Shown: piece after piece, positions 1 to 12,791 of the stretch
Layout of the letters: each line of letters opens with the position of its first letter
How positions within the stretch are numbered: the stretch's first letter is position 1
Origin: Corynebacterium hansenii
Lineage (GTDB): Bacteria > Actinomycetota > Actinomycetes > Mycobacteriales > Mycobacteriaceae
NCBI RefSeq assembly: GCF_030408795.1
Contig: NZ_CP047211.1
Location: 930,001-994,000 of the forward strand
Direction of reading: 5' to 3'
DNA length: 64,000 nucleotides
Program-made: the position numbers and the translations under genes
Notes under the pieces: model-generated
The model's database searches: none
Told to the model about the DNA's origin: nothing
What the model saw: the letters and a program-made list of their open reading frames with translations, nothing else

Positions 1-2
1 AC

Positions 3-800
3 TGGGGGCTGCCCGCCGCCGGGGTCGCCTACGGAGCGGTGGTCCTCGGTGCGGCGAATGTCGTGGCGCGGGGCGGATCGGGGCGTGGAGTGACGCGCGG
101 CCGCGGACACGGTTGGAAAGACCGCGGGGGAGCGGGCCGGAAAGACCGCGGGGGAGCCGGCCGTGGCGCGCCGCCCGCCGCGGTCGCCGCGTCCGCCTTC
201 GTGCTGTCCGCCGCCGCGGCCCCCGGCGCGATGCTCCCGGTGTTCGAGGTCGCCCGGCGCACGTGGGCGCGCCGCAACAGGGGGCCGGCCGGGACGGTCA
301 TCGTCCTCGGGTGCGCGCTGCGCGATGGTCGGCCGTCATCGCTGCTGCGCCACCGCCTGGAGAAGGCGGAAGAGGTGGCCCGGCGGGTGCCGGGCACCGC
401 GACGGTCATCTGCTGCGGTGGGGTCGGCGAAGACGGAGGGCCGTCGGAAGCCGAGGTCATGAGCTCCTGGCTGGGCGAACGCGGGCTCGCGGACCTTCGC
501 CTGGAGTCGCATTCCACGTCGACGAAGGAGAACCTCGCCAACGCCGAACCGATGGTCGAGCGCGGCCCCGTCACGGTCGTGACCAGTGATTTCCACGTGT
601 TCCGGACCGGATCCCTGGCGCGCCGGGCGGGGCATCCCGAATGGCGGGTGGAGGGGGCGCCGACGCCGCCGCGGTACTGGGCGACTTCGATGCTGCGGGA
701 GTTCCTGGCGCTCGGCGCCTGGTGGCCCACCCCCGGCGCGGCGGTGGGCGCAACATTTTTCGGCCTGTGGCTGCAACACCGCATCCCCCGTCGGGGGTGA
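3..800 (+). CDS. YdcF/DUF218-family membrane protein (5' end outside window)
   Basis: The frame is open from the first bases of the window, so the start lies upstream; the GTG at 39 is only an internal candidate. The C-terminal domain (about residues 95-235 of the visible part) reads as a YdcF/ElyC/SanA-type DUF218 domain: a VIVLGC strand, then CCGG, EA, a TKEN-like segment (STSTKENLANA) and a VTSDFHVFR segment. The family is linked to envelope maintenance, but its enzymatic role is not settled. The N-terminal visible part is hydrophobic with Ala/Val/Gly-rich stretches, consistent with membrane anchoring. A 21-bp unit containing GGAAAGACCGCGGGGGAGC is duplicated in tandem near 114-156 and encodes a KDRGGAG repeat. 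No operon partner is visible. Confidence 0.75.
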   Translation, partial: WGLPAAGVAYGAVVLGAANVVARGGSGRGVTRGRGHGWKDRGGAGRKDRGGAGRGAPPAAVAASAFVLSAAAAPGAMLPVFEVARRTWARRNRGPAGTVIVLGCALRDGRPSSLLRHRLEKAEEVARRVPGTATVICCGGVGEDGGPSEAEVMSSWLGERGLADLRLESHSTSTKENLANAEPMVERGPVTVVTSDFHVFRTGSLARRAGHPEWRVEGAPTPPRYWATSMLREFLALGAWWPTPGAAVGATFFGLWLQHRIPRRG

Positions 801-818
801 GCCATGCCACGGCGAACG

Positions 819-847
819 TTCCGCTAATGGCGATTAATCGTTATGCT
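819..847 (+). promoter_or_regulatory. Putative promoter of the first acyl-CoA dehydrogenase, with palindrome
   Basis: TTCCGC (819-824), a 17-nt spacer and TATGCT (842-847) form a plausible but weak -35/-10 pair. The spacer contains the perfect 10-bp palindrome CGATTAATCG (831-840), a good position for a repressor. A strong ribosome-binding site GGAGGA precedes the ATG at 891. Confidence 0.4.
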
Positions 848-890
848 CGGCCCTTGACCAAACGCACCGACCGCATGGAGGATCACCCCA

Positions 891-2078
891 ATGGCACTCA
901 CCCCCGGATTTGACCTGTTCCAGCTGCCCGAAGAGCACCAGGAGCTGCGTGCCGTCATCCGCGACCTCGCCGACAAGGAGATCGCCCCCCACGCGGCCGA
1001 CGTGGACGAGAACGAGCGCTTCCCCCAGGAGGCCCTCGACGCGCTGAACGCCGCCGGCTTCAACGCCATCCACATCCCGGAGGAGTACGGCGGCCAGGGC
1101 GGCGACTCCGTCGCGGCGACCATCGTCATCGAGGAAGTCGCCCGCGTCTGCGGTTCTTCGTCGCTGATCCCGGCCGTGAACAAGCTGGGCACCATGGGTC
1201 TGATCCTGAAGGGCTCCGAGGAGCTGAAGAAGCAGGTGCTGCCGGACATCGCCAACGGCGAGATGGCCTCCTACGCCCTCACCGAGCGCGGCGCGGGCTC
1301 CGACGCCGGCGCCATGAAGACCCGCGCCGTCCGCGACGGCGACGAGTGGGTCCTCAACGGCTCCAAGTGCTTCATCACCAACGGCGGCAAGTCGCTGTGG
1401 TACACCGTCATGGCCGTCACCGACCCGGAGAAGGGCGCCAACGGCATCTCGGCCTTCATGGTCCGCGCCGATGACGAGGGCTTCCGCGTCGGCGGCCTGG
1501 AGAAGAAGATGGGCATCAAGGGTTCGCCGACGGCCGAGCTCTACTTCGAGGACTGCCGCATCCCGGCCGACCGCATGATCGGCGAGGAGGGCACCGGCTT
1601 CAAGACCGCCCTGGAGACCCTCGACCACACCCGCCCGACCATCGGCGCCCAGGCGCTGGGCCTGGCGCAGGGCGCGTACGAGTACGCGGTGGGCTACGTG
1701 CTGGAGCGCGAGCAGTTCGGCAAGCCGATCTCGGCCTTCCAGAACACCCAGTTCATGCTGGCGGACATGCGCACCAAGATCGAGGCCGCGCGCCTGATGG
1801 TCTACACCGCCGCCGCCAACGCCGAGCGCGGTTCCGCCGACGGCGGCTCCAAGATCGGCCTGATGGCCGCCGCCGCCAAGACCTTCGCGTCCGACGTGGC
1901 CATGGAGGTCACCACCGACGCCGTGCAGCTGCTCGGCGGCTACGGCTTCACCCGCGACTTCCCGGTCGAGCGCATGATGCGCGATGCCAAGATCACCCAG
2001 ATCTACGAGGGCACCAACCAGATCTGCCGCATGGTCGCCGGCCGCCAGGTCCTGGCCGAGGGCAAGAACAAGCGCTGA
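891..2078 (+). CDS. Acyl-CoA dehydrogenase (SCAD/MCAD-type active site)
   Basis: A 395-aa FAD-dependent acyl-CoA dehydrogenase, which oxidises acyl-CoA to trans-2-enoyl-CoA, the first step of beta-oxidation, passing electrons to electron-transfer flavoprotein. The flavin-binding segment YALTERGAGSDAG lies near residues 125-137. The C-terminal IYEGTNQI carries the catalytic Glu (E373), in the position used by short- and medium-chain enzymes. Length is typical. GGAGGA lies about 8 nt before the ATG. It stands alone and converges on the second acyl-CoA dehydrogenase, sharing a terminator at 2155-2194. Chain-length preference cannot be read from the sequence. Confidence 0.93.
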   Translation: MALTPGFDLFQLPEEHQELRAVIRDLADKEIAPHAADVDENERFPQEALDALNAAGFNAIHIPEEYGGQGGDSVAATIVIEEVARVCGSSSLIPAVNKLGTMGLILKGSEELKKQVLPDIANGEMASYALTERGAGSDAGAMKTRAVRDGDEWVLNGSKCFITNGGKSLWYTVMAVTDPEKGANGISAFMVRADDEGFRVGGLEKKMGIKGSPTAELYFEDCRIPADRMIGEEGTGFKTALETLDHTRPTIGAQALGLAQGAYEYAVGYVLEREQFGKPISAFQNTQFMLADMRTKIEAARLMVYTAAANAERGSADGGSKIGLMAAAAKTFASDVAMEVTTDAVQLLGGYGFTRDFPVERMMRDAKITQIYEGTNQICRMVAGRQVLAEGKNKR

Positions 2079-2154
2079 TCGCGGACCAAGATCCGATGAT
2101 CTGACGATGCGATGATCTGACCGGACGTCGATCCGAAGCGGATCGCCGCATGCC

Positions 2155-2194
2155 GAAAGCCCCCGCCGCGCACGTGTGCGCCGCGGGGGCTTTC
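2155..2194. terminator. Bidirectional terminator between convergent acyl-CoA dehydrogenase genes
   Basis: GAAAGCCCCCGC (2155-2166) pairs perfectly with GCGGGGGCTTTC (2183-2194) around a 16-nt, itself partly palindromic, loop. The A/T ends on both sides suit termination in both directions. Confidence 0.8.
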
Positions 2195-2315
2195 GCATTG
2201 TCCCGGGTCGGGGAGCGGGGCCGGTTTCAGGGGACCGGCCGCCGGGCCCGGGATCGGCGACCGGGGCCGGGGCCGGGATCCGGTGGCGGACCCGGGCCCC
2301 GTGACCGGGGCGGAC

Positions 2316-3458
2316 CTACAGGCCGAAGGTCTTGCCGATGATGTCGCGCTGGATCTCGTTCGTGCCGCCGTAGACGGTGGAGATGATCGCGCCGCGCATC
2401 TGCTTCTCCATGTCGAACTCGGTGGCGTAGCCGTAGCCGCCCATCATCTGCATGCCGTCGATGGTCATGCGCTTGGACAGCTCGGTGGCCTTGAGCTTGG
2501 CCATGGAGGCCTCGCGGGGGAGCATGGCCTTCGGGTTCGCCGCGACCTTGTGGGCGACCGAGTAGACCAGCAGCTTGGTGCACTCCAGCTCGGTGGCCAG
2601 GTCCGCGATGCGGTGCTTCAGGGCCTGGAAGGAACCGACCGGGCGGCCGAACTGGTGGCGCTCGGTGACGAACTTCAGGGTGTCCTCGAAGGCGCGCTCG
2701 GCGACGCCGAGCTGCATGCCCGCCAGGATCAGGCGCTCGATGTTCAGGCCGGCCATCAGCTGCTTCCAGCCGTTGCCGACGGTGCCGACGACGGCGGAGT
2801 CCGGAAGCTCGACGTTGTCGAAGTAGAGGTCGTTGACCTCGCGGCCGCCCAGGGTCTCGATGCCCTTGATGGTCAGGCCGGGGGTGTCGGCGGGGACGTG
2901 GAACTGCGTCAGGCCCTCGTGCTTGCCGCCGGAGGAGTCCGTGCGGGCGATCAGCAGGATGGACTTGGCGAAGTGCGCGTTGGAGCACCAGGTCTTCTGG
3001 CCGTTGATGACCCAGCCGTTGTCCGTCTTCTCCGCCTTGCAGGTCACGTTGGCGACGTCGGAGCCGGCCTCGGGCTCGGACATCGACACCGACAGGGAGT
3101 CACCCTCGGCGACGCCGCCGAGGACCTCCTTCTTCTGCTCCTCCGTGCCGAACTTCTCGTACGCGGCCGCGGTGATGATCGTCGGGCCGATGCCGCCGAT
3201 CGGGGCCAGGTTCTTCATGGCGTGCTCCAGCAGCACGACCATGTCCACGGCGTCGCCGCCGGCGCCACCGTACTCCTCCGGCACGGTGATGCCCGCCCAG
3301 CCGAGTTCCGCCATCTTCTTGTACAGCTCCTGCGAGTGGAGCTCGGCGCCGTTGTCGGTGTACGCGTCCCGCTGCTCGCGGGTGCCGATCTCGCGCTTGC
3401 AGAAGTCATCGATCGACTGGGCGAAAGACTCCTGTTCGGGGGTCAGGAGATTGAGCAT
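2316..3458 (-). CDS. Acyl-CoA dehydrogenase (LCAD-type active site)
   Basis: A 380-aa acyl-CoA dehydrogenase. The start at 3458 is chosen because GGAGG lies 5-6 nt before that ATG; an in-frame GTG at 3470 would add four residues. The C-terminal motif reads VYGGTNEIQR, so the SCAD-type Glu is absent, but FEDT near residue 258 aligns with the helix-G FEET of long-chain/isovaleryl-type enzymes, which supplies the base there. The protein is therefore probably active with a different substrate class from the enzyme at 891. The gene is transcribed leftward from a promoter region containing the palindrome at 3581-3595, also found before the acyl-CoA ligase. Not a paralogous tandem copy: the two enzymes diverge clearly. 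Confidence 0.92.
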   Translation of the reverse strand: MLNLLTPEQESFAQSIDDFCKREIGTREQRDAYTDNGAELHSQELYKKMAELGWAGITVPEEYGGAGGDAVDMVVLLEHAMKNLAPIGGIGPTIITAAAYEKFGTEEQKKEVLGGVAEGDSLSVSMSEPEAGSDVANVTCKAEKTDNGWVINGQKTWCSNAHFAKSILLIARTDSSGGKHEGLTQFHVPADTPGLTIKGIETLGGREVNDLYFDNVELPDSAVVGTVGNGWKQLMAGLNIERLILAGMQLGVAERAFEDTLKFVTERHQFGRPVGSFQALKHRIADLATELECTKLLVYSVAHKVAANPKAMLPREASMAKLKATELSKRMTIDGMQMMGGYGYATEFDMEKQMRGAIISTVYGGTNEIQRDIIGKTFGL

Positions 3459-3580
3459 TCGTTCCTCCACTTCTCTCGCTCGCCGCGGGGCGGGAGCGTT
3501 CGTTGCACCCGCGTTCCGGTTGGAACGCGAGCATTATGTGATTGCGGCCACTTCAGCGTACATAAAATATATGATCGAGG

Positions 3581-3595
3581 CTAGCCTTTGGCTAG
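3581..3595. promoter_or_regulatory. Candidate beta-oxidation operator, copy 1
   Basis: CTAGCCTTTGGCTAG is a perfect palindrome (6-bp arms, TTT centre). On the minus strand it contains TAGCCAAAGGC, the same 11 bp seen at 9155-9165 upstream of the acyl-CoA ligase. It lies about 120 nt before the LCAD-type dehydrogenase gene, next to AT-rich promoter-like sequence. Confidence 0.5.
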
Positions 3596-3649
3596 AAAAC
3601 GAACATGGTGCGTCAAAATGCCCTGGTTGAAGGGATATTCGCGAAACGC

Positions 3650-3705
3650 TTGACAGGGCCGCCGCGGCCAAGCATGATGTGGATCACACATAGTGCATAT
3701 ATGTG
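3650..3705 (+). promoter_or_regulatory. Putative promoter and inverted repeat before the thiolase gene
   Basis: TTGACA (3650-3655) is a perfect -35 hexamer; 17 nt on is CATGAT (3673-3678), a poor -10. Just downstream, CACATA (3687-3692) and TATGTG (3700-3705) form an inverted repeat with a 7-nt spacer, a plausible repressor site. The remaining sequence of the 3459-3822 gap shows no gene. Confidence 0.4.
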
Positions 3706-3822
3706 ACCTGGAAATCAGGCGTCGCGGTGGCCGGTCGAACGGCCGTCACAGGATCTCCGGATCGTCCGCGGCGAATCCCGGGACCAGGGCCACGGCGCAC
3801 CACACACGATGAGAGGAAATTG

Positions 3823-5040
3823 ATGACGAACCCAGATGCCTACATCTTCGACTCGGTGCGCACGCCGCGCGGCCGGGGCAAGAGCAGCGGCTCGCTGTAC
3901 ACCGTCAAGCCCATCGACCTGGCCGTCGGCCTGATCGAGGCCATCCGCGAACGCAACCCGGAGCTCGACGCCGCGCAAATCGACGACCTCGTGCTCGGCA
4001 TCGTGTCGCCGGTGGGGGAGCAGGGCTCCGTCCTTCCCCGCGCCGCCGCCATCGCCGCGGGCCTCCCGCACACCGTCGCCGGCGTCCAGCAGAACCGCTA
4101 CTGCGCATCGGGCCTTTCCGCCGTCAACGACGCCGCGCAGAAGATCCGCTCCGGCTGGGAGGATCTCGTCCTCGCGGGCGGCGTCGAGTCGATGTCGCGC
4201 GTGCCCATGGGCTCCGACGGCGGGCCGCTTCACGACGACCCCCGCACCAACTACAACGGCTACTTCGTTCCCCAGGGGATCTCCGCCGACCTCATCGCCA
4301 CCCTCGAGGGCTTCTCCCGCGAAGACGTCGACGGCTACGCGGTGCGTTCGCAGGATCTCGCCCAGAAGGCGTGGGACGAGGGCCGCTTCGACGGCTCCAT
4401 CGTCCCGGTCGTCGACATCGCGGGCACCGTCGTCCTCGACCGCGACGAGCACATGCGCCCCGGCGCCACCGTCGACGGTCTGGGCAAGCTGAAGCCGTCG
4501 TTCGGCCAGCTCGGCCAGGCCACCGGCTTCGACGACGTCGCCATCCAGCGCTACCCGGAGGTCGAGCGCATCGACCACGTCCACCACGCCGGCAACTCCT
4601 CGGGCATCGTCGACGGCGCCGCCCTGATGCTCATCGGCACGAAGGAGGCGGGCGAGCGCAACGGCCTCACCCCCCGCGGCCGCATCGTCTCCGTCGCCGT
4701 CACCGGCTCGGACCCGACGATCATGCTCACCGGCCCGACGCCCGCCGCGCAGAAGGCGCTGGCCAAGGCCGGCCTGTCCATTGAAGACATCGACCTGTTC
4801 GAGGTCAACGAGGCCTTCGCCGCCGTGCCCATGAAGTTCGCCAAGGACCTCGACGTCCCCATGGACAAGATCAACGTCAACGGCGGCGCCATCGCCCTCG
4901 GCCACCCGCTGGGCGCCACCGGAACGATGATCCTCGGCACCCTGCTCGACGAGCTGGAGCGCCAGGACAAGCGATACGGCCTGGCCACGCTGTGCGTCGG
5001 CGGCGGCATGGGCATCGCCACCATCATCGAGCGGGTCTGA
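3823..5040 (+). CDS. fadA: Acetyl-CoA C-acyltransferase (thiolase, FadA type)
   Basis: A 405-aa thiolase that cleaves 3-ketoacyl-CoA with CoA to give acetyl-CoA and a shortened acyl-CoA. The catalytic triad is visible: nucleophile C94 in [11 protein letters not shown]361 in GHPLGATG and C391 in CVGGGMG. The ATG at 3823 follows GAGAGGAAATTG; the open frame extends upstream to 3703, but that part has no thiolase character. The gene is followed after 57 nt by the FadB-type fusion, so the two probably form the alpha/beta pair of a trifunctional-type complex. Function as a degradative rather than biosynthetic thiolase is inferred from this context. Confidence 0.92.
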   Translation: MTNPDAYIFDSVRTPRGRGKSSGSLYTVKPIDLAVGLIEAIRERNPELDAAQIDDLVLGIVSPVGEQGSVLPRAAAIAAGLPHTVAGVQQNRYCASGLSAVNDAAQKIRSGWEDLVLAGGVESMSRVPMGSDGGPLHDDPRTNYNGYFVPQGISADLIATLEGFSREDVDGYAVRSQDLAQKAWDEGRFDGSIVPVVDIAGTVVLDRDEHMRPGATVDGLGKLKPSFGQLGQATGFDDVAIQRYPEVERIDHVHHAGNSSGIVDGAALMLIGTKEAGERNGLTPRGRIVSVAVTGSDPTIMLTGPTPAAQKALAKAGLSIEDIDLFEVNEAFAAVPMKFAKDLDVPMDKINVNGGAIALGHPLGATGTMILGTLLDELERQDKRYGLATLCVGGGMGIATIIERV

Positions 5041-5097
5041 TCGGGCCCCGGATCACTCAATTCACACCGAATTACGCAATAGAAGGGCCTGCACACA

Positions 5098-9070
<3,973 letters not shown>

Positions 9071-9077
9071 CGCAGGC

Positions 9078-9110
9078 GCCGGGTGGTCGAAGTGTCGTCG
9101 ACCACCCGGC
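9078..9110 (+). terminator. Intrinsic terminator of the fad operon
   Basis: GCCGGGTGGTCGA (9078-9090) and TCGACCACCCGGC (9098-9110) form a perfect 13-bp stem with a 7-nt loop, followed by GTCTT. It lies 8 nt after the stop of the isomerase gene. Confidence 0.8.
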
Positions 9111-9154
9111 GTCTTCGCGGATCTCCGGTATTTCCATCTTTTCATTGATATTTG

Positions 9155-9167
9155 TAGCCAAAGGCAA
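9155..9167. promoter_or_regulatory. Candidate beta-oxidation operator, copy 2
   Basis: TAGCCAAAGGCAA shares TAGCCAAAGGC with the minus strand of the palindrome at 3581-3595. It lies in the AT-rich stretch 43 nt before the acyl-CoA ligase start, downstream of the possible -10 TGATAT, where a bound repressor would block transcription. Confidence 0.5.
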
Positions 9168-9197
9168 ATCATGCCGCCGCAACCCAAGGAGTAACTG

Positions 9198-10781
9198 ATG
9201 TCCATCGTCACCAGCCCCCTTCGCCAGCCCCTCCACTCCAGGCCGAACAACTGGATGAACTGGGTGGAGAACCACGCCGGGATGCGCCCGGATGCGCCGG
9301 CGCTCCGCTTCTTGGGCGTGACCACCACGTGGAAGCAGCTCGACGAGCGCTCCAAGCGCCTCGCCGACGGCCTTTACACGATGGGCGTCCGCCAGGGTGA
9401 CCGAGTGCTCCTGCTCACCCTCAACTGCACCGAGTTCTTCGAGGCCGTCCTGGCCATCAACCACCTCGGCGCGCTGGCCGTCCCGGTGAACTTCCGCCTG
9501 GCCCCGCCGGAGCTGGCGTACCTGATCAAGGACTCCGGCGCGAAGCTGGCCTTCGTGCAGACCCCGCTGTCGCCGCTGCTGGCGGCGGCCCGCGCCGAGG
9601 CCCACCAGCTGGAGAAGGTCATCGAGATCGGCCCGGAGCTCGGCGGCACCACCGTCCACGGCAACGTGCCCTACGAGGACCTGATCCACCGCGAGGATCC
9701 GCGCCGCGAGCACGTGTTCGTCGGCGCCGACGACGAGTGCCTGGTGCTCTACACCTCGGGCACCTCCGGCCGTCCGAAGGGTGCGGTGCTGACCCACTCG
9801 AACATCGTCGCCCAGTCGATCACCTGCATCCGCGCGATGCGCTACTACCAGGACGACAACGTCGGCTTCCTGGCGTCGCCGGTGTTCCACGTCGCGGCGC
9901 TGGGTTCGATGGCCCCGATGATCATGCTCGGCGGCCTGACGGTCATCCACCCGCTGAAGGAGTTCAACTCCACCGAGATGCTGGACGCCTGGGAGCGCGA
10001 GGGCGTGACCACCACGTTCTGCGTGCCGACGCAGTGGCAGGCGATCTGCGCCGACCCGACCCTGGAAGGCCGCGACCTGAAGCTGCGCGTCATCTCCTGG
10101 GGTGCGGCGCCGGCCACCGACGCGATTCTGCGGGCGATGAACGAGAAGTTCCCGGATGCGCTGAACGTCTGCGTGTTCGGCCAGACCGAGATGTCGCCGA
10201 TCACCACCGTCCTCGACGGCGATGACGCGATCCGCAAGCTCGGCTCGGTGGGCAAGGTCATCCCGACCATCCAGGCCCGCATCATCGACGACGAGGGCAA
10301 CGAGGTCCCCGACGGCGAGGTCGGCGAGATCGTCTACCGCGGCCCGACGATGATGACCCGCTACTGGAACAACGCCAAGGCCACCGCCGAGGCCTTCGAG
10401 GGCGGCTGGTTCCACTCCGGCGACCTGGTCCGCCGCGACGAGGAGGGCTTCATCTACATCGTCGACCGCAAGAAGGACATGATCATCTCCGGCGGCGAGA
10501 ACATCTACTGCGCCGAGGTCGAGAACGCCCTGGCGGAGCGCCCGGCGATCCTCGAGTCCGCGGTCATCGGGCGCAAGGACGACAAGTGGGGCGAGATCCC
10601 CGTCGCCGTCGTGGTGCCGAAGCCGGGTTCGGAGGTGCCGAGCGTGGACGAGCTCCGCGAGTTCCTCGACGGCCGCATCGCCCGCTACAAGTTCCCCCGC
10701 GAAGTCATCGCCTCGGAAGCGCTGCCACGCAACGCCGCCGGCAAGGTGGAGAAGCATACGCTGCGTGCCGCCCATGTCTAG
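9198..10781 (+). CDS. Acyl-CoA ligase (AMP-forming, long/medium-chain fatty acid type)
   Basis: A 527-aa ANL-superfamily adenylate-forming enzyme activating a carboxylic acid with ATP and CoA. Motif A3, LYTSGTSGRPKG, lies near residue 183; A5-like FGQTE near 325; the A7/A8 segments SGDLVRRDEEGFIYIVDRKK near 410; and the catalytic A10 lysine in NAAGKVEKH near the end. The ATG follows AAGGAG with 6-nt spacing. It has its own AT-rich promoter with the candidate operator at 9155. Context makes it the entry enzyme for the beta-oxidation genes. Chain length is not predictable by eye. Confidence 0.9.
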   Translation: MSIVTSPLRQPLHSRPNNWMNWVENHAGMRPDAPALRFLGVTTTWKQLDERSKRLADGLYTMGVRQGDRVLLLTLNCTEFFEAVLAINHLGALAVPVNFRLAPPELAYLIKDSGAKLAFVQTPLSPLLAAARAEAHQLEKVIEIGPELGGTTVHGNVPYEDLIHREDPRREHVFVGADDECLVLYTSGTSGRPKGAVLTHSNIVAQSITCIRAMRYYQDDNVGFLASPVFHVAALGSMAPMIMLGGLTVIHPLKEFNSTEMLDAWEREGVTTTFCVPTQWQAICADPTLEGRDLKLRVISWGAAPATDAILRAMNEKFPDALNVCVFGQTEMSPITTVLDGDDAIRKLGSVGKVIPTIQARIIDDEGNEVPDGEVGEIVYRGPTMMTRYWNNAKATAEAFEGGWFHSGDLVRRDEEGFIYIVDRKKDMIISGGENIYCAEVENALAERPAILESAVIGRKDDKWGEIPVAVVVPKPGSEVPSVDELREFLDGRIARYKFPREVIASEALPRNAAGKVEKHTLRAAHV

Positions 10782-10794
10782 GTGGTTCTATTGC

Positions 10795-10806
10795 GATAAA
10801 TTTATC
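10795..10806. promoter_or_regulatory. Palindrome upstream of the GntR-family regulator
   Basis: GATAAATTTATC is a perfect 12-bp palindrome 34 nt before the regulator start and 14 nt after the ligase stop. It is a plausible autoregulatory site. It does not resemble the TAGCCAAAGGC sites. Confidence 0.4.
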
Positions 10807-10840
10807 CGATAGATGCGGGTGGTGTGTAAGGTTGGTTTAC

Positions 10841-11755
10841 ATGAAAGAGTCCTCGAGGGTCGGTGAAGAGCCTGACCATGGCGTCGTTTCCCGGTCAACC
10901 GCGGATGCGGGACCGGCGACCGGCGGCGACCAGGCGCCCGCGGCGGCGGAGGTAGCGCCGCCCGCCCCCGCGGCTTCCGCATCGTCATCGGTTTCCGCCG
11001 CCAAGGCGGCTCCGGCGGCTCCGGCCGCTCCTGCGGCGGAGGCGGCGGCGACGGCGCCCCCGCCGGCGGCGCCCATGCAGGGAAGCCGGTTGCCCCGGTT
11101 CAAGACGCAGCTGTCGGAGGTGGTCACCGACCACATCCGCAACATGATCCTGTCGGGCCAGCTGGTCCCGGGCACGTCGATCCGCCTGGATGACACCGCC
11201 CGGAGCCTGGGCGTCAGCGTCACCCCGGTGCGCGAGGCGCTGCTGTCCCTGCAGGGCGAGGGGTGGGTGTCCCTGATGCCCCGGCGCGGGTACAAGGTCA
11301 ACGAGCTCAACGAGGAGGACATCTCCGACTTGTACTCGCTGGCGCAGTTCCTGTCGACGGAGATCTGCCGCCGTGCCGCGCCGAATCTCACGGCCGCGGA
11401 CATCGCCGCCCTGCGTGGTTTCACCAGCGGGCTGGAGGTGGCCATGGCCGTGGGCGACATCGACCGCGTGGTGGACAACGAGTTCCAGTTCCACCGGCTG
11501 ATCAACATCCGGTCCAAGCGCCACAAGCTGGTGTGGTTCCGCGAGAAGGTGGCCAGCTACGCGCCGGTCGACGTGTTCGCGCACAGCTCGCGCTGGGGCG
11601 AGGCGTCGGTGTCGTCGCACCGGAAGCTCATCGACGCGATGGCCTGCAGCGATTTGGGCGGCATCGAAGAAGCGAACCGGAAGCAGTTCGAGGCGAGCAC
11701 CGAGGTCCTGGTGGCCCATCTCAAGGCCGTGGGGGCCTTGGTCGGGCCCGCCTAG
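10841..11755 (+). CDS. GntR/FCD-family transcriptional regulator
   Basis: A 304-aa regulator. After an unusual Ala/Pro-rich leader of about 78 residues comes a winged helix-turn-helix (VVTDHIRNMILSGQLVPG ... SVTPVREALLSL) and an all-helical FCD domain with the LYSLAQFLSTEIC start and His/Asp-type ligand-pocket residues (EFQFHRLI). FadR-subfamily proteins of this build bind metabolites such as acyl-CoA or organic acids. The ATG at 10841 is favoured; a start nearer the HTH at about 11077 would remove the leader. It follows the acyl-CoA ligase in the same direction, so control of the fatty-acid genes is a reasonable inference. Confidence 0.85.
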   Translation: MKESSRVGEEPDHGVVSRSTADAGPATGGDQAPAAAEVAPPAPAASASSSVSAAKAAPAAPAAPAAEAAATAPPPAAPMQGSRLPRFKTQLSEVVTDHIRNMILSGQLVPGTSIRLDDTARSLGVSVTPVREALLSLQGEGWVSLMPRRGYKVNELNEEDISDLYSLAQFLSTEICRRAAPNLTAADIAALRGFTSGLEVAMAVGDIDRVVDNEFQFHRLINIRSKRHKLVWFREKVASYAPVDVFAHSSRWGEASVSSHRKLIDAMACSDLGGIEEANRKQFEASTEVLVAHLKAVGALVGPA

Positions 11756-11791
11756 GGCGGCTGCGGTCCGCATTCCGGTCCGCACCATGAA

Positions 11792-11828
11792 TCGGGCCCG
11801 TCGGCGCCATGTGCGCCGGCGGGCCCGA
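11792..11828. terminator. Strong hairpin between convergent regulator and sir2 genes
   Basis: TCGGGCCCGTCGGCGC (11792-11807) pairs with GCGCCGGCGGGCCCGA (11813-11828) with one G-U pair and a 5-nt loop. No U-tract follows on either side, but its position between two converging genes suits a terminator. Confidence 0.6.
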
Positions 11829-11867
11829 CTCGCGTGCGTCAGTCGCCACGCTCGCTTGCCGGGCGCG

Positions 11868-12683
11868 TCACGCAGCGCCCGCGGCGGCCGCCAGCGCCGG
11901 CAGGCCGGTGGCCGCGGTCGTCCGCCACGAGTGCGTGGCATGCGGGGTGAAGTCGGTGTCGTCGGGGGAGATCTCGATGACCGGGATCCCGGCCGCCACG
12001 GCCATCAGCGGCAGCCCCGCGGCGGGGAACACCACGCCCGACGTGCCCACCACGACCATCAGGTCGCAGTGCCGGGCGTGCGTTTCGGCGTCGTTCCATT
12101 CCCGCTGGGGCAGGGCCTCGCCGAACCACACGACGCCGGGCCGCACGAAGCCGAGCCCGCAGACCGCGCAGAACGGCGGCATGAGGTGCTCGACGGGCTC
12201 GTCGGGCAGTTCCGGTTCATCGGCGGGGGCGTCGCACCGGTCGCACCGGAACGCGAACAGGCTGCCGTGCAGGTGGGCGATCGAGCGCGGGGAGGTGCCG
12301 CCGCGCTCGTGCAGGTCATCGATGTTCTGGGTGGTCACGTGCCCCCAGCCGGCGCCGTGGTCGAGTGCGGCGCACCAGGCGGCGATGGCCTCGTGCCCCG
12401 CGTTCGGGGCGGCGCGCCGCGCCAGGTTCATGCGCCACAGGTACCAGGGCCAGATTGCGCCGGGGTCGTTGCGCCAGGCGTCGAAGCTGGCCATCGCCTG
12501 CGGGTCGACCTTCGTCCACAGGCCGGTCTGCGCGTCGCGGAAGGTGGCCAGGCCGGATTCCGCGCTCATGCCCGCGCCGGTGAAGAACTCGACGCGGCGG
12601 GCGTCGCGCGCGAGTTCGGCGATTGATTCGGGGACCTCGCCGGGGCCGGAGCCGTCGTGATGGTTGTCGTCATGGCGCCTCAT
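11868..12683 (-). CDS. Sir2-family NAD-dependent protein deacylase
   Basis: A 271-aa sirtuin that removes acyl groups from lysines, consuming NAD+. Seen are FTGAGMSAESGLATFRD, TQNIDDLHERGG, the catalytic His in HGSLFAFRC, and a zinc ribbon with two CxxC pairs (CDRC and CAVC). WYLWR gives a Y-x-x-R pair resembling the Tyr/Arg that lets class III (SIRT5/CobB-like) enzymes take succinyl-lysine; that specificity is inference. The ATG lies 6 nt after TAACCT (minus strand, 12690-12695), indicating a leaderless transcript. The 108-nt gap upstream contains one copy of the dispersed 11-mer (12710). Confidence 0.9.
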   Translation of the reverse strand: MRRHDDNHHDGSGPGEVPESIAELARDARRVEFFTGAGMSAESGLATFRDAQTGLWTKVDPQAMASFDAWRNDPGAIWPWYLWRMNLARRAAPNAGHEAIAAWCAALDHGAGWGHVTTQNIDDLHERGGTSPRSIAHLHGSLFAFRCDRCDAPADEPELPDEPVEHLMPPFCAVCGLGFVRPGVVWFGEALPQREWNDAETHARHCDLMVVVGTSGVVFPAAGLPLMAVAAGIPVIEISPDDTDFTPHATHSWRTTAATGLPALAAAAGAA

Positions 12684-12791
12684 GCCCCCAGGTTATGCGG
12701 GTTCGCGCGGCTTTACGACGTGCCGCCCGCCCCTTCGCGCGCCGCGGTGGGCGGTTCCGGCCGCACGGTGGAAGGCCGATCGCCGGGCCGA

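Noticed and set aside
3678..3705. TGTG/CACA words before the thiolase as a CRP/GlxR site
   Set aside because: ATGTGGATCACACAT has a 5-nt centre instead of the required spacing; the nearby inverted repeat is inside-out relative to TGTGA-N6-TCACA.
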